Shown: piece after piece, positions 33,860-43,552 of the stretch
Layout: every line of letters begins with the position of its first letter
Position numbering within the stretch: position 1 is the first letter of the stretch
NCBI GenBank assembly: GCA_021808665.1
Contig: JAKBBA010000007.1
Span: 1-64,000 of the forward strand
Direction: 5' to 3'
DNA length: 64,000 nt
Source of the DNA: Actinomycetes bacterium
Lineage (GTDB): Bacteria > Actinomycetota > Acidimicrobiia > Acidimicrobiales > Palsa-688
Notes under the pieces: model-generated
The model's input: only the letters and a program-made list of their open reading frames with translations
Databases searched by the model: none
What the model was told of the DNA's origin: nothing
Program-made: the position numbers and the translations under genes

Positions 33860-35500
33860 TCACCTTCGAGCTCCCGGAGACCCCGAAACCAAAGGTTCCG
33901 TCAGTTTTGGCCCTAGAGCGGGAAGGGTGATCGTGAAGATGGCTCCTCCACCGACGGCGTTGGACGCCTCGGCCTTGCCTGCGTGCTCGCCCGCTATGGC
34001 TGCCACGATCGACAGGCCGAGACCCGACCCAGCACCCACTCGGGCTTTGTCTCCTTGCCAGAAGCGGTCGAACGCATGAGAGAGGGCGTCGACGTCGAGC
34101 CCTTGGCCATGGTCACGAACCGATACGACCGCTAGGTGGCCTTGTCGGGTGCATGCAACCTCGATCGGTGTGCCGGGAGGAGTGTGGCGAAGCGCGTTGG
34201 AAAGCAGGTTGGACAAAGCTTGGCGCAGGTGCGCTGGGTCCCCCAGTACCTCGACAGGTTGGGGGGCGTCCAGGATGACCGGCCGGGAATGGTCGACGGC
34301 GACAGCGTCAGTGCACGCGTCGGCGGCTAAGACGCTGAGGTCGGTGGGCCGCATGTCTACTGCGGGGTTCTGATCCAAGCGGGCTAGCAGAAGGAGGCTC
34401 TCGACGAGCACCTTCATCCGGGCGGACTCCTGCTCGATCCGGCGTAGGATCGTTGGCAGATCTACCCTGGCTTGTTCACCGTTCAACCTGAACAGCTCGG
34501 CGAATCCTTGTATCGACGTGAGTGGAGTGCGCAGCTCGTGCGAGGCGTCGGCGAGGAACTGGCGAAGCCGGATCTCGGTGGCTTCGCGCTCCGCGAACGC
34601 CGCTTCTATACCGTCGAGCATTCTGTTGAGAGCGCTGCCCAGCTCCCCGACCTCGCTGGCCGAGTCCCCAGGGTCGACTCTGAGCCGGAAGTCTCCGGCG
34701 GAGATCTGGCCTGCGGTAGCAGCCATCCTCTCCAACGGTCGTAGCCCCCGCCTCATCACAAGCCACGTCCCGACCGAGACGACCAACACCAGAGCGGCGA
34801 TCGCTGTCGCTTCGATCACGAGAAGGTGGTCGAGCGAATCCGTCACCTGGGTTGTCGGCGTCGCCAATACGGTCGTGAAGCCGCTTGCGCTTCTGGTGAT
34901 GATCACTCGGAAGCGGGTCGACCCTCTCGTGGATCCCACCGTGAGCAGACGGGTTTGTGGCCCGGCTGCTGCAACCTCGGCGGGGAGGGCGGGCCGCGAG
35001 GTGCCGCTCTCGTAAGAACCCTGGGCAACGACGGTACCCCCAGGGGCTATCAGCTCTGCGTAGGAGCCGGGCGGAAAGGTCGCCGAGGGAACCGCTGGCT
35101 GCCCGCTTTGGGTGGCGGCTCCTGCGAAGTCGCTGGAGTGTGGGCCGACAGCTGTAGTCGGCGCTGACAGCCAAAAGCCGGCGTTTGCGCTGCCCGTAGC
35201 CGCCGTAGGTGTAGTTATGTCCGCAGTGCCCCCAGCGGGAGCGCCGGAGCGTTCGCTGCCGTCGGGTCCGTCGCCCACCGGAGGTCCGAAATGTGGGCCA
35301 GCGGGGAGGCCCGCCGGAGTGGAGATCCCAGCGGCCGTGTCCAAGTAGGCGCTCACGACGCTGACCGAGCTTCGTAGTTCGCTGTCAAGCAACTGGTAAC
35401 GGGACCGGCTGTACGCGATGTAAGTTGCGGCCACGAACGCGCTTTGAGCCAAGACGACGAGAATCACGAGGGCGGCTACAAGCCTCGACCTGAGAGTCAA
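33860..35500 (-). CDS. Sensor histidine kinase (HAMP-HisKA-HATPase)
   Basis: 546 residues. The first helix LVAALVILVVLAQSAFVAAT is followed by a long extracytoplasmic domain (about 40-230) rich in Ala, Gly, Pro and Thr, a second helix LLVIEATAIAALVLVVSVGT and a HAMP linker (RRGLRPLERMAATAGQISAG). The kinase core has FLADASHELRTPLTSIQGFA (phospho-histidine), the N box ALSNLLSNALRHTP and the G box GAGSGLGLSIVAAI. It is coupled to the response regulator by a 4-base overlap. The domain order is like TcrY/PrrB; the stimulus is unknown. Confidence 0.93.
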   Translation of the reverse strand: MTLRSRLVAALVILVVLAQSAFVAATYIAYSRSRYQLLDSELRSSVSVVSAYLDTAAGISTPAGLPAGPHFGPPVGDGPDGSERSGAPAGGTADITTPTAATGSANAGFWLSAPTTAVGPHSSDFAGAATQSGQPAVPSATFPPGSYAELIAPGGTVVAQGSYESGTSRPALPAEVAAAGPQTRLLTVGSTRGSTRFRVIITRSASGFTTVLATPTTQVTDSLDHLLVIEATAIAALVLVVSVGTWLVMRRGLRPLERMAATAGQISAGDFRLRVDPGDSASEVGELGSALNRMLDGIEAAFAEREATEIRLRQFLADASHELRTPLTSIQGFAELFRLNGEQARVDLPTILRRIEQESARMKVLVESLLLLARLDQNPAVDMRPTDLSVLAADACTDAVAVDHSRPVILDAPQPVEVLGDPAHLRQALSNLLSNALRHTPPGTPIEVACTRQGHLAVVSVRDHGQGLDVDALSHAFDRFWQGDKARVGAGSGLGLSIVAAIAGEHAGKAEASNAVGGGAIFTITLPALGPKLTEPLVSGSPGARR

Positions 35501-36249
35501 CTTCGAGGCAACCTCAAGCTGTATCCAACCCCCCTGATCGTGTGAATGAGAGGCGGTCCTTCTGCGTCTATCTTCGATCGGAGGTAGCTGATATATGTGT
35601 CGAGGACGCTGGTGCTAGAGCTGAAGGTGTACTGCCAGACCTCTTCGAGGATCTGCTCGCGGGTGACGACCTTCCGAGCGTTCGTCATCAGCAGGTGCAG
35701 CAGCCTGAACTCGGTCGGGGTCAGCTCGATCAGCCTCCCGGATCTCCAGACGTCCCTCGTATCCTCGTCGATTTCGAGGTCGGAGAAGGCCAGCCGTCGC
35801 GGGCTATCAGAAGTGTCGCCGGAGCGGCGCAGGACCGCCCGAACCCGCTCGACGAGTTCCTCGACGCTGAAGGGCTTTGTCACGTAGTCGTCACTGCCCA
35901 GGCGCAGGCCTTCCACTTTGTCCTGGGTGCTGTCGCGCGCTGTCAAGAAGATGATCGGAACGTCTTTTGCAGGTCCTTCACTGCTTCGAAGGCGCCTTGC
36001 TACCTCGAAGCCTCCGAGATCGGGAAGCATCACGTCCAGTACGACTAGGTCGGGCACTCTATCCCTCAGGGACTCGATGGCGGATGTTCCCGAGGAGGCC
36101 TGCTCGACAGCGAATCCGTTGTAGCTGAGCGCCATAGACAGCAGTTCGGTTATGTGAGCCTCGTCGTCCACGACGAGAACCCGGGGCTTTGACGCCGAGG
36201 TGACGGGCGCCTGTGACCCTACGTCAAGGGGGGATTGGACGCTGTCCAT
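35497..36249 (-). CDS. OmpR/PhoP-family response regulator
   Basis: 250 residues. The receiver domain has VLVVDDEAHITELL, the phospho-aspartate in VVLDVMLPDLGG, the threonine in FLTARDS and the lysine in DDYVTKPFS. The C-terminal winged helix (LIELTPTEFRLLHLLMTNAR, YISYLRSKID, IRGVGYSLR) binds DNA. A 20-residue leader precedes the receiver. It is the first gene of the pair with the kinase. Confidence 0.95.
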   Translation of the reverse strand: MDSVQSPLDVGSQAPVTSASKPRVLVVDDEAHITELLSMALSYNGFAVEQASSGTSAIESLRDRVPDLVVLDVMLPDLGGFEVARRLRSSEGPAKDVPIIFLTARDSTQDKVEGLRLGSDDYVTKPFSVEELVERVRAVLRRSGDTSDSPRRLAFSDLEIDEDTRDVWRSGRLIELTPTEFRLLHLLMTNARKVVTREQILEEVWQYTFSSSTSVLDTYISYLRSKIDAEGPPLIHTIRGVGYSLRLPRS

Positions 36250-36314
36250 ATCACCTCAGTGTCGATAGCCAACCTGGGAGAATCCTTCGAGAAAGCTTGG
36301 AAAAAGGACATAGT

Positions 36315-36569
36315 TCACCTGCCCTTGCGCCCCTTGCGCCGTTTCGGTGGGGGTGGCAGGCCAGCAAGGCCGTCTGCAGTGTTGGCCATCCTAGTGGTGG
36401 GCCCCCGAGCCCATCCGGCGTCGGATACGAGGCGTGCCTCCTCGAAAAGGCAACCATCGGGGCAGTCGAAGGGACCTTCGCTGTTGACCGAGAGGCGACA
36501 TCGCTGCACCAAGTCCCCGCTCGGTGTGCTTCGACCGAGGTAGTGACGGCAGTTCTCCTTAATTGCCAC
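36315..36569 (-). CDS. Small conserved cysteine-rich protein of unknown function
   Basis: 84 residues from GTG 36569. The spacing ENCRHYLGRSTPSGDLVQRC and FDCPDGCLFFE-like PFDCPDGCLFEEARLV gives four cysteines suited to zinc or an iron-sulfur site. The C-terminus is basic (PPPPKRRKGRKGR). I recall similar short proteins across actinobacteria without an assigned role. It is divergent from the NUDIX gene with a 43-bp gap that should hold both promoters. Confidence 0.68.
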   Translation of the reverse strand: MAIKENCRHYLGRSTPSGDLVQRCRLSVNSEGPFDCPDGCLFEEARLVSDAGWARGPTTRMANTADGLAGLPPPPKRRKGRKGR

Positions 36570-36612
36570 ACGGGTATTCTGACACGGCGCTTTGGTAGTA
36601 GCCTCACAGGCG

Positions 36613-37296
36613 ATGCCCGAGCGCCCGGTCAGCGACGTGGACTTGGTCCGCTGGAGCGAGTCTTTGGCCGGTATCGCACGGACAGGACTGGCTTTTACCG
36701 AGAGCCTCTACGAGCGTGAGCGTTTCGAGGAGGTCCTCAAGATCGCAGCCGACATACGCGTCGCCTCTGGCTCCGACGAGGGACGCTTCAATCCCTCCGA
36801 GGTTGTAGCCGGCTGGTTGGACAGCGTCGGTACAGGCGTGGCGGGGTACGTAACACCCAAGGTAACGGTGGGGGCGCTCGTCGGCGACGACGACGGAAAG
36901 CTCCTTTTAATCCAGCGAGCGGACTCGGGGGTCTGGTTGTACCCGACCGGTTGGGCGGACGTCGGCTATTCGCCGGCGGAAGTAGTGGTTAAAGAGGTTG
37001 AGGAAGAGTCGGGAATTCGCGCTGAGCCTCTGAGGATCGTCGCGGTGTTCGACGGATTGAGACTCGGAGCTACCGGACTGCCGTTCTACTCGTTGGTGTT
37101 TCACTGCAGGGCTGTAGGTGGATCTCTCAGGCGTCACCCTCTGGAGACCACTGACGTCGGGTGGTTCTCCGAGGACGAGTTGCCTTCCCCCTTAGCGGGG
37201 GGAGGCCGCTGGGTGCGTCTGGCTTTCGACGCGATCAGAGGACTGCCCTGCGAGGTGGCTTTTGACCGGCCCCGTCCCAGCGCGTGGAGGAGTTGA
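36613..37296 (+). CDS. NUDIX hydrolase with N-terminal helical domain
   Basis: 227 residues from ATG 36613. The first 80 residues match the helical NUDIX_N extension (WSESLAGIARTGLAFTESLY then ERFEEVLKIAADIR). The NUDIX box reads GWADVGYSPAEVVVKEVEEE then SG, with lysine in place of the usual arginine of REUxEE; the catalytic glutamates are kept. Such proteins hydrolyse nucleoside diphosphate-linked compounds, with ADP-ribose or CDP-choline reported for relatives. The stop overlaps the next gene by 35 bases. Confidence 0.88.
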   Translation: MPERPVSDVDLVRWSESLAGIARTGLAFTESLYERERFEEVLKIAADIRVASGSDEGRFNPSEVVAGWLDSVGTGVAGYVTPKVTVGALVGDDDGKLLLIQRADSGVWLYPTGWADVGYSPAEVVVKEVEEESGIRAEPLRIVAVFDGLRLGATGLPFYSLVFHCRAVGGSLRRHPLETTDVGWFSEDELPSPLAGGGRWVRLAFDAIRGLPCEVAFDRPRPSAWRS

Positions 37297-37897
37297 ACAC
37301 CTGCTCCGCCAGTCCTTCGGGGTTCGTCCGGCAGCGTCACGCCTAGGCTCTGGCGAGCTCAAGTCGGTGCTTACCGCGCTCGGGGAGGCTGGCCGTACCG
37401 CTAAGGCCCTCGACGCGGAGGTCGACGAGGCAATGAATACGCTCGTCTCACTGAGTCCGTTGTCTAGCGTGCTGGGAGTTGATTACATGGACCGGCTGGC
37501 CCGGCCGGTGGCGAGCCTGACTCCGGTGATCGGCGTCGCCTTGGTAGGCAGGACCTACGTGGCTCATATGGCGCTAGAGCGTGATCCAGCGCGTTTTGGC
37601 GTCACCGACGTGCCGATTATCGGAGGGCTTCCGTCCCCGAGGAATGGTCGCCTACCCCAGGATTTGCTGTCAAGAGTAGTGAAGGCGAGCCGGGGTAGCG
37701 GGTTTTGGGCGCTTTGTGCTTTGGGGCATGGCGAATGGGAAGGCTTCGTCGCATGTCTGACCAAGAGGGCGCACGACCTGGCAGGGTCAGCTAGCGAATA
37801 CGTGGCGACCGAAGTTGTGGACGGCGTGGCTCGCTTCGCTTGGGTTCTCCGCCAGGCTGACATTTTCTACGGTTACGAACCCGAAGTAGCCGGCTGA
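37262..37897 (+). CDS. Conserved-looking protein of unknown function
   Basis: 211 residues from a TTG at 37262, overlapping the NUDIX gene; the exact start is uncertain and a GTG at 37367 is possible. Helical N-terminus (LKSVLTALGEAGRTAKALDA), a middle with VIGVALVGRTYVAHMALERD, and a mixed C-terminal part. There are no membrane segments and no signal peptide. I recognise no domain. The codon pattern is consistent with a real gene, and it follows NUDIX with no gap. Confidence 0.55.
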   Translation: MTGPVPARGGVEHLLRQSFGVRPAASRLGSGELKSVLTALGEAGRTAKALDAEVDEAMNTLVSLSPLSSVLGVDYMDRLARPVASLTPVIGVALVGRTYVAHMALERDPARFGVTDVPIIGGLPSPRNGRLPQDLLSRVVKASRGSGFWALCALGHGEWEGFVACLTKRAHDLAGSASEYVATEVVDGVARFAWVLRQADIFYGYEPEVAG

Positions 37898-37990
37898 AGG
37901 ACTGACGGCATCATCAGCGGACGCACCTTGGCACACCCGGCCCTGGCGAGGGATGCCGTGGTGATGCCATCCTGAGTTCGACGGCTCGGC

Positions 37991-38869
37991 TCAGTCGGTG
38001 CTTCGGTGATCTTCTAGGAACTGTTCCACCTCGGCGGCGAGGCTGTGGGAGTCCTCTAGGTGCAGGCTCTCCTCCTCAGAAACGTCGCCCCAGTCAGTGT
38101 CACCCTGATTTTCGAGGGCCGCCACGTACGCGGCTGCCTCGGCGTCGTCTGCGATGCGCTCGTCGACACGCCGCTCGTAGTCGCGGGCGGCGACCCGCAA
38201 TTCGTGGGCGTCTACCGGTGCTCCGAGCAGACCACTGGAACGTTCTACCAGGGCGAGGGCAGCCTTCGGCGAGGTAAGCTGGTGCACGTAGTGGGGCACG
38301 GCAGCCCACAACGAAGCCGTGGGTATCCCGCTCCCGCTGAAAGCGGCGCTGAGGACTCCGATGATCCCGGTAGGTCCCTCGTAGCGCGGACGGACCAAGC
38401 AGAGCCGCTCTGCAAGCTCCCGGTCGTCCGAAGCTCCCGAGACGCGCGCTGGGGCGCTATGGGCGACGTCGGCCAGCAAGGCCCCGAGGGTTACGGCCAT
38501 CTCAGCCCCTAGGTGCACGGCAGCCTCCACGACTAGGGCAGCGAAGGTCTTCCAGCGAAGCTGGGGTTCGACTCCTCGGACTATTACCAGGTCGTGGTTG
38601 GAGCCTGGGATGCGAGCCCCGAGGATCTCGGTGTCGGGCCAGACAATCTCCCGGGCAGAGTTCTCTCCGACGGCCACTTCGGGCCTGGTCGAGGTGAAGT
38701 CGTAGAATTCCTCGGCGTCGATAGTCGCGACCGGCTCGGCCCGCCAGGCTCTGGCGAGGTAGGACGCGGCGAGCGAAGCCGCCTCGCCGGCGTCGTTCCA
38801 TCCCTCGAAGGCGACGACGAGGATCGGCCGCCGCAGGGTCATCTCCTGTTCCCAGCGCAGTGACTGCAC
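37991..38869 (-). CDS. PAC2 family protein (proteasome assembly chaperone-like)
   Basis: About 292 residues from GTG 38869; the open frame to 38917 adds little. VVAFEGWNDAGEAASLAASY is the family start, with GARIPGSNHDLVIVRGVEPQ and VTLGALLADVAHSAP in the middle. The C-terminal tail is acidic (DTDWGDVSEEESLHLEDSHS). PAC2-type proteins help build archaeal and eukaryotic proteasomes; the bacterial role is not settled. It is divergent from the Lhr helicase gene, and the start regions nearly abut. Confidence 0.87.
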   Translation of the reverse strand: MQSLRWEQEMTLRRPILVVAFEGWNDAGEAASLAASYLARAWRAEPVATIDAEEFYDFTSTRPEVAVGENSAREIVWPDTEILGARIPGSNHDLVIVRGVEPQLRWKTFAALVVEAAVHLGAEMAVTLGALLADVAHSAPARVSGASDDRELAERLCLVRPRYEGPTGIIGVLSAAFSGSGIPTASLWAAVPHYVHQLTSPKAALALVERSSGLLGAPVDAHELRVAARDYERRVDERIADDAEAAAYVAALENQGDTDWGDVSEEESLHLEDSHSLAAEVEQFLEDHRSTD

Positions 38870-38950
38870 CCATTGACCATACCCGCCATCGGAGCCAAAT
38901 CGCGAGACCCCGTGCACCTTGGTCCCGCCTTGGCCGTAGCCTCTGGAGGC

Positions 38951-41900
38951 GTGGATTTCTCCCAGCCGACCAAGTCATGGTTCCAGGCCGCCTTCGAGGG
39001 CCCGACCGAGGCACAAACGCGCGGCTGGGAGTCGATCGCCAAAGGGGATCACACTTTGATTCTCGCCCCGACCGGCTCCGGCAAGACCCTGGCGGCTTTC
39101 CTGTGGGCGCTGGATCGGATTTTCACTACGCCGGGTGGCGCCGGTTGCCGTGTCCTTTATGTCAGTCCACTCAAAGCTCTGGCTTATGACGTGGCGCGCA
39201 ACTTGCGCGCTCCGCTTGCCGGCATAACCATTCAAGCAGCCCGGGCTGGTGTCACCCTTCCCGAGGTTCGGGTCGGGATCCGCAGCGGGGATACCAGCCC
39301 GCAGGAGCGTCGCGAGATGGCGCGACGACCGCCGGACATTCTTATCACGACTCCTGAGTCGCTCTATCTGCTGCTCACCTCGTCCGCTAGGCACATTCTA
39401 AAAAGCGTGCAGCACGTGATAGTCGACGAGATTCACGCGGTCGCCGGCACGAAGCGTGGCGTGCACCTCGCCTTGTCGCTGGAGCGGTTGGAGGACCTAG
39501 CCGACCAGCCTCCTCAGCGAATCGGGCTTTCGGCGACCCAGAGGCCCCTGGACGAGCTCGCCCGATTCTTGGGCGGTCACGTGAGCGGCGCTCCAAGGCC
39601 TGTGAGCGTAGTTGACGCCGGGGTTCGCAAGGCCATGGAGCTTAAGATCGTCGTGCCAGTTGACGACATGGGGGACCTGGCCCGACCTGCCGGAGATCGC
39701 CTCGGTGGGCCTGCCATCACTACGGGCGAGCCCGACTCACAAAGTTCCCCAACACCGGCTGTCGGATCTATCTGGCCCGCCGTGTACCCTGAGCTGCTCA
39801 ACTTGATCCGCCAGCATCGTTCCACCCTGGTGTTCGTCAACTCGCGGCGCCTCGCCGAACGTTTGGCGGCGCGCCTGAACGAGATGGCCAGCGAGGACAT
39901 GACGTGGACAACCAGCGCGTCAACTTTCATGGGTCAGGGAGCACCCAGCGACCTGGTGCGGGCCCATCACGGTTCGATAGCTCGCGAGCAGCGACTCGAG
40001 ATCGAAAACGCCCTAAAGGCTGGAACCCTACCGGCTCTGGTAGCCACCTCGAGCCTGGAGCTCGGAATCGACATGGGATCTGTCGACCTGGTCGTCCAAG
40101 TCGAGTCGCCTTCGTCTGTGTCGTCAGGACTCCAGAGGATAGGGCGCGCTGGTCACAGAGTAGGAGAGCCATCCAAGGGCAGGATCTTCCCGAAGTACCG
40201 CCACGACCTGCTTGTTGCAGCAGCAGTCGTCGAACGGATGCACGCAGGGGCGGTCGAGCACACGAAGGTTATCCGGAACCCTCTCGACGTGCTCGCGCAG
40301 CAGATCGTCGCTGAGGTCGCCGCAGCCAACGAGCCGGTAGCGGTCGACCGGATCGCAGCCATGGTTAGACGGGCTTACTCCTTCGTGGAGCTACCCGATG
40401 ACGCTCTGTACGGGGTGCTCGACATGCTGAGCGGTCGCTACCCGACCGACGAGTACGCAGATCTGAGGCCTCGTCTGAACTGGGACAGGACCGCGTCGAC
40501 CCTCGAAGCTCGCCCGGGAACGCAGATGCTGGCAGTGACCTCCGGCGGCACCATCCCCGACCGGGGACTCTACGGGGTGTTCACCCCAGGGGGCGGCCGG
40601 GTCGGCGAGCTCGACGAGGAGATGGTCTACGAGTCCCGGGTTGGCGAGACGTTCCTCCTTGGCGCCACGACCTGGCGGATCCTCGACATCACCCGGGATC
40701 GTGTCGTAGTCGAACCGGCTCCCGGGATGCCCGGCAAGATGCCCTTCTGGCACGGCGACACTCCGGCAAGACCCTACGAGCTGGGGGTTGCGATCGGAGA
40801 GTTCACCCGTACGCTCCGGGATCGCTCTGACGAAGACCTGGTGGCATCGTGCGGCCTTGACGAGCGGGCGCTCGGCAACCTTCGCCGTTACGTGGACGAG
40901 GAGCGCGAAGCCACTGGAGGTCTAGTAGCCTCCGACCGCCAGATCGTGGTGGAACGCTTTCGCGACGAGTTGGGCGACTGGAGGGTGGCGATCCTCTCTC
41001 CGTTCGGAGCCAGAGTCCACGCCCCTTGGGCACTGGGCGTCGAAGCTCAGCTCGAGCGGCGCTTCGGGATGTCGTGCCAGGCGTTGTGGAGCGACGACGG
41101 GATCATGATCCGGTTCGCCGAGGCGGAAGCACCCCCGTCGCTCAGTGAACTGCTGCTCGACCCGGACAGCTTGGACGAGCTTGTGGTAGCTGCGACGGGC
41201 GGCTCTTCGCTGTTCGCAGGCCGTTTCCGTGAGAACGCCGCCCGGTCGCTACTGCTTCCCCGTCGCAGGCCGGGCAGTCGCACGCCGCTGTGGCAGCTAC
41301 GTCAGCGTGCAGCGGACCTGCTCGGGGTGGCGACACGTCACGGCTCGTTCCCGGTCCTGCTCGAAACTTACCGCGAGTGTCTCCAGGACGTCTTCGACCT
41401 TCCAGCCTTGGAGGGCCTTCTAAAGGACGTGCGCTCAAGGAGAGTGAAGATAGACGAGGTTGAGCTCGTCGATCCGTCACCTTTCGCAAGCGGCCTTGTC
41501 ATGTCGTTCATTGCTCAGTTCATGTACGAAGGCGACGCTCCCATCGCCGAGCGTCGGGCGCAGGCTCTCACGTTGGACCGCAGGATGCTTTCGGAGCTGC
41601 TCGGATCTGACGAGCTGAGGGATCTCCTGGATACTGACGTGCTCGACGATCTTGAGGACGAGATGCAGTTCCGACGGGATGATCGCCGCGTGACCAGCCT
41701 CGAAGGGGTGGCCGACATGCTTCGTCGGATCGGTGACCTGTCAGCCGGGGAGCTGGAGCAGCGCTGTAGCTCAGTCGGGTTGGCCAGGCAAGCCTGGGAT
41801 GGGCTTGTCGACGCTCGCCGGGCCGTAGTGGTGCGCGTCGGGGGCGAGCAGAGGCTAATTTCGGTCGAGGATGCCGCCCGTTACCGAGATGGCGTCGGAG

Positions 41901-43510
41901 CGGTGCTGGCGCCGGGGCTCCCCGATGTCCTCCTGGAACCGGTTCCGGACGCCCTGATCCAGCTGGTCCGACGATGGGCCCGAACCCACGGCCCTTTCGA
42001 CGTCGGCCAGCCCGCCGAGCGCTTCGGCGTCAGCCCAGTCGAGATGTCGGCGACTCTGGGCTTCCTAGTTAGCAGTGGAAAGGTGCTCAAAGGAGGCTTC
42101 CGGCCAGGTGGAGTGGGCGGGCACGAGTTCTGCGACGCAGAGGTGCTGCGCGTCGCCCGCCGCCGGTGCCTTGCGGCTCTGCGCAAGGAGGTCGAGCCGG
42201 TCGACGCGGCTGCCCTTGCAGGTTTCCTTCCGGTCTGGCACGGGGCTGCAGCCTTCGGTGAGAAAGCCGAGCGGGGCGGGGCTGACCGACTCTTGGAGGT
42301 GATAGGACAGCTTGAAGCCCTACCCTTGGCTGTTTCCCATCTCGAAGCCGACGTGCTCGAACAGCGGGTTAGGGGATACCAGGGGCAGCTTCTCGACGAG
42401 TTAGTAGCCGCTGGAGAGGTGATGTGGGTGGGCGCCGGGTCTCTGGGTGCCTCCGACGGACGGGTAGTGCTGGCCAGAAGGGACCAGGCGGAGATTCTGC
42501 TGCCCCGCTTTGGACACACAGGAGCTAGGGCCGCTGACTTCGACGGTGACGTCCACGAGCACATCAGGGAGACCCTCCGCCTGAGAGGAGCGTGCTTTTA
42601 CCGCGACCTGGTCGTTCCGGGGTTGACTGACCGGGAGCTCACCGTCGCCGTCTGGGACCTTGCATGGGCGGGGGAGGTCACCTCTGACAGCTTCGCTGCG
42701 CTTCGAGCCGCTACGCGAAGTCAACGGGCGGCGCGCCGCGGCCGGCCGTCCTCGAAGCTACTCGAAGCGGGCTCGGCCGCCTCGTCGCGACGTCACTTAG
42801 GGTATCGGCCGGCAGCACCGCGCGCAGCCGTGCCGGCGGCACTCCAAGGCCGTTGGTCGCTCGTGGATCGCGAGCTAGGTCCACCACAGGGTGTGCCCGC
42901 GTCGCCGGCAGCTACGAGTGCGGCCTTTGTTGCGGTGTCGGTCCTCATGGAGCGTTACGGTGTCCTCACCCGGGACGCGGTGCGATCTGAGGCTTTGCCG
43001 GGCGGCTTTACGTCTATCTACCAGGTTCTTCGAAGCCTCGAAGAGGCCGGAAGGGTCCGGCGCGGCTACTTCGTGGCGGGGCTGGGAGCCGCACAGTTCG
43101 CCTTGCCCGGTGCCGTCGACCGTTTGCGTTCCGAGGTGCGCGACGCATCGTCACGCCAAGTGGGCGAAGGCCACCGGGTTCATCTGCTTGCAGCAACGGA
43201 CCCGGCCAATCCATACGGTTCCGCTCTGCCGTGGCCGGTGAAAGGGCCAAGCCGTGCCGTCGGCGCGTACGTGGTCCTCGTCGACGGCCGAGGATGCGCA
43301 TACATCGAGCGGGGTCTCGGAGGGCTGACGGCGCTAGCGGACCTCGACGGGTCGTGGGAGGTGGCGGTCTGCAGGACACTCGCCGGCGCGGTCGGAGAGG
43401 GACGCTGGCCTCGCCTAGTCCTTAGTCGATACCCTGAAGGCTTAGAAGCTCCGCTCTTAGGCGCCGGTTTCGTGCCCGGCCCCAAGGGCATGGTCCTTTA
43501 CCGCCGCTAG
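38951..43510 (+). CDS. lhr: Lhr-type large ATP-dependent helicase (DEAD/DEAH superfamily 2)
   Basis: About 1,519 residues from GTG 38951; the frame is open from 38873, and the family start (FSQPTKSWFQAAFEGPTEAQ) follows directly, so the exact start is uncertain. Walker A LILAPTGSGKTLAAFLWAL, motif II VIVDEIHAVAGTKRGVH, motif III GLSATQRPLDELA and motif VI QRIGRAGHRVGEP form the core, followed by the Lhr winged-helix and beta-barrel regions. The extra C-terminal half (about 850-1519) is found in the long actinobacterial form. Lhr unwinds DNA and RNA-DNA forks with 3'-5' polarity and is DNA-damage linked in mycobacteria. Confidence 0.94.
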   Translation: MDFSQPTKSWFQAAFEGPTEAQTRGWESIAKGDHTLILAPTGSGKTLAAFLWALDRIFTTPGGAGCRVLYVSPLKALAYDVARNLRAPLAGITIQAARAGVTLPEVRVGIRSGDTSPQERREMARRPPDILITTPESLYLLLTSSARHILKSVQHVIVDEIHAVAGTKRGVHLALSLERLEDLADQPPQRIGLSATQRPLDELARFLGGHVSGAPRPVSVVDAGVRKAMELKIVVPVDDMGDLARPAGDRLGGPAITTGEPDSQSSPTPAVGSIWPAVYPELLNLIRQHRSTLVFVNSRRLAERLAARLNEMASEDMTWTTSASTFMGQGAPSDLVRAHHGSIAREQRLEIENALKAGTLPALVATSSLELGIDMGSVDLVVQVESPSSVSSGLQRIGRAGHRVGEPSKGRIFPKYRHDLLVAAAVVERMHAGAVEHTKVIRNPLDVLAQQIVAEVAAANEPVAVDRIAAMVRRAYSFVELPDDALYGVLDMLSGRYPTDEYADLRPRLNWDRTASTLEARPGTQMLAVTSGGTIPDRGLYGVFTPGGGRVGELDEEMVYESRVGETFLLGATTWRILDITRDRVVVEPAPGMPGKMPFWHGDTPARPYELGVAIGEFTRTLRDRSDEDLVASCGLDERALGNLRRYVDEEREATGGLVASDRQIVVERFRDELGDWRVAILSPFGARVHAPWALGVEAQLERRFGMSCQALWSDDGIMIRFAEAEAPPSLSELLLDPDSLDELVVAATGGSSLFAGRFRENAARSLLLPRRRPGSRTPLWQLRQRAADLLGVATRHGSFPVLLETYRECLQDVFDLPALEGLLKDVRSRRVKIDEVELVDPSPFASGLVMSFIAQFMYEGDAPIAERRAQALTLDRRMLSELLGSDELRDLLDTDVLDDLEDEMQFRRDDRRVTSLEGVADMLRRIGDLSAGELEQRCSSVGLARQAWDGLVDARRAVVVRVGGEQRLISVEDAARYRDGVGAVLAPGLPDVLLEPVPDALIQLVRRWARTHGPFDVGQPAERFGVSPVEMSATLGFLVSSGKVLKGGFRPGGVGGHEFCDAEVLRVARRRCLAALRKEVEPVDAAALAGFLPVWHGAAAFGEKAERGGADRLLEVIGQLEALPLAVSHLEADVLEQRVRGYQGQLLDELVAAGEVMWVGAGSLGASDGRVVLARRDQAEILLPRFGHTGARAADFDGDVHEHIRETLRLRGACFYRDLVVPGLTDRELTVAVWDLAWAGEVTSDSFAALRAATRSQRAARRGRPSSKLLEAGSAASSRRHLGYRPAAPRAAVPAALQGRWSLVDRELGPPQGVPASPAATSAAFVAVSVLMERYGVLTRDAVRSEALPGGFTSIYQVLRSLEEAGRVRRGYFVAGLGAAQFALPGAVDRLRSEVRDASSRQVGEGHRVHLLAATDPANPYGSALPWPVKGPSRAVGAYVVLVDGRGCAYIERGLGGLTALADLDGSWEVAVCRTLAGAVGEGRWPRLVLSRYPEGLEAPLLGAGFVPGPKGMVLYRR

Positions 43511-43552
43511 GGCCAGCGGCGGTCGGTCGCCATCGACGAAGGCTATCGTCGG

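Noticed and set aside
37898..37990. GGCATCA / TGATGCC repeat between two convergent genes as a terminator
   Set aside because: Only 7 bp with a spacing of about 48 bases, so not convincing.
38975..39394. Long open frame on the minus strand inside the helicase gene
   Set aside because: It lies entirely within lhr, which has continuous helicase motifs; the antisense frame has no motif and is a by-product of high GC.
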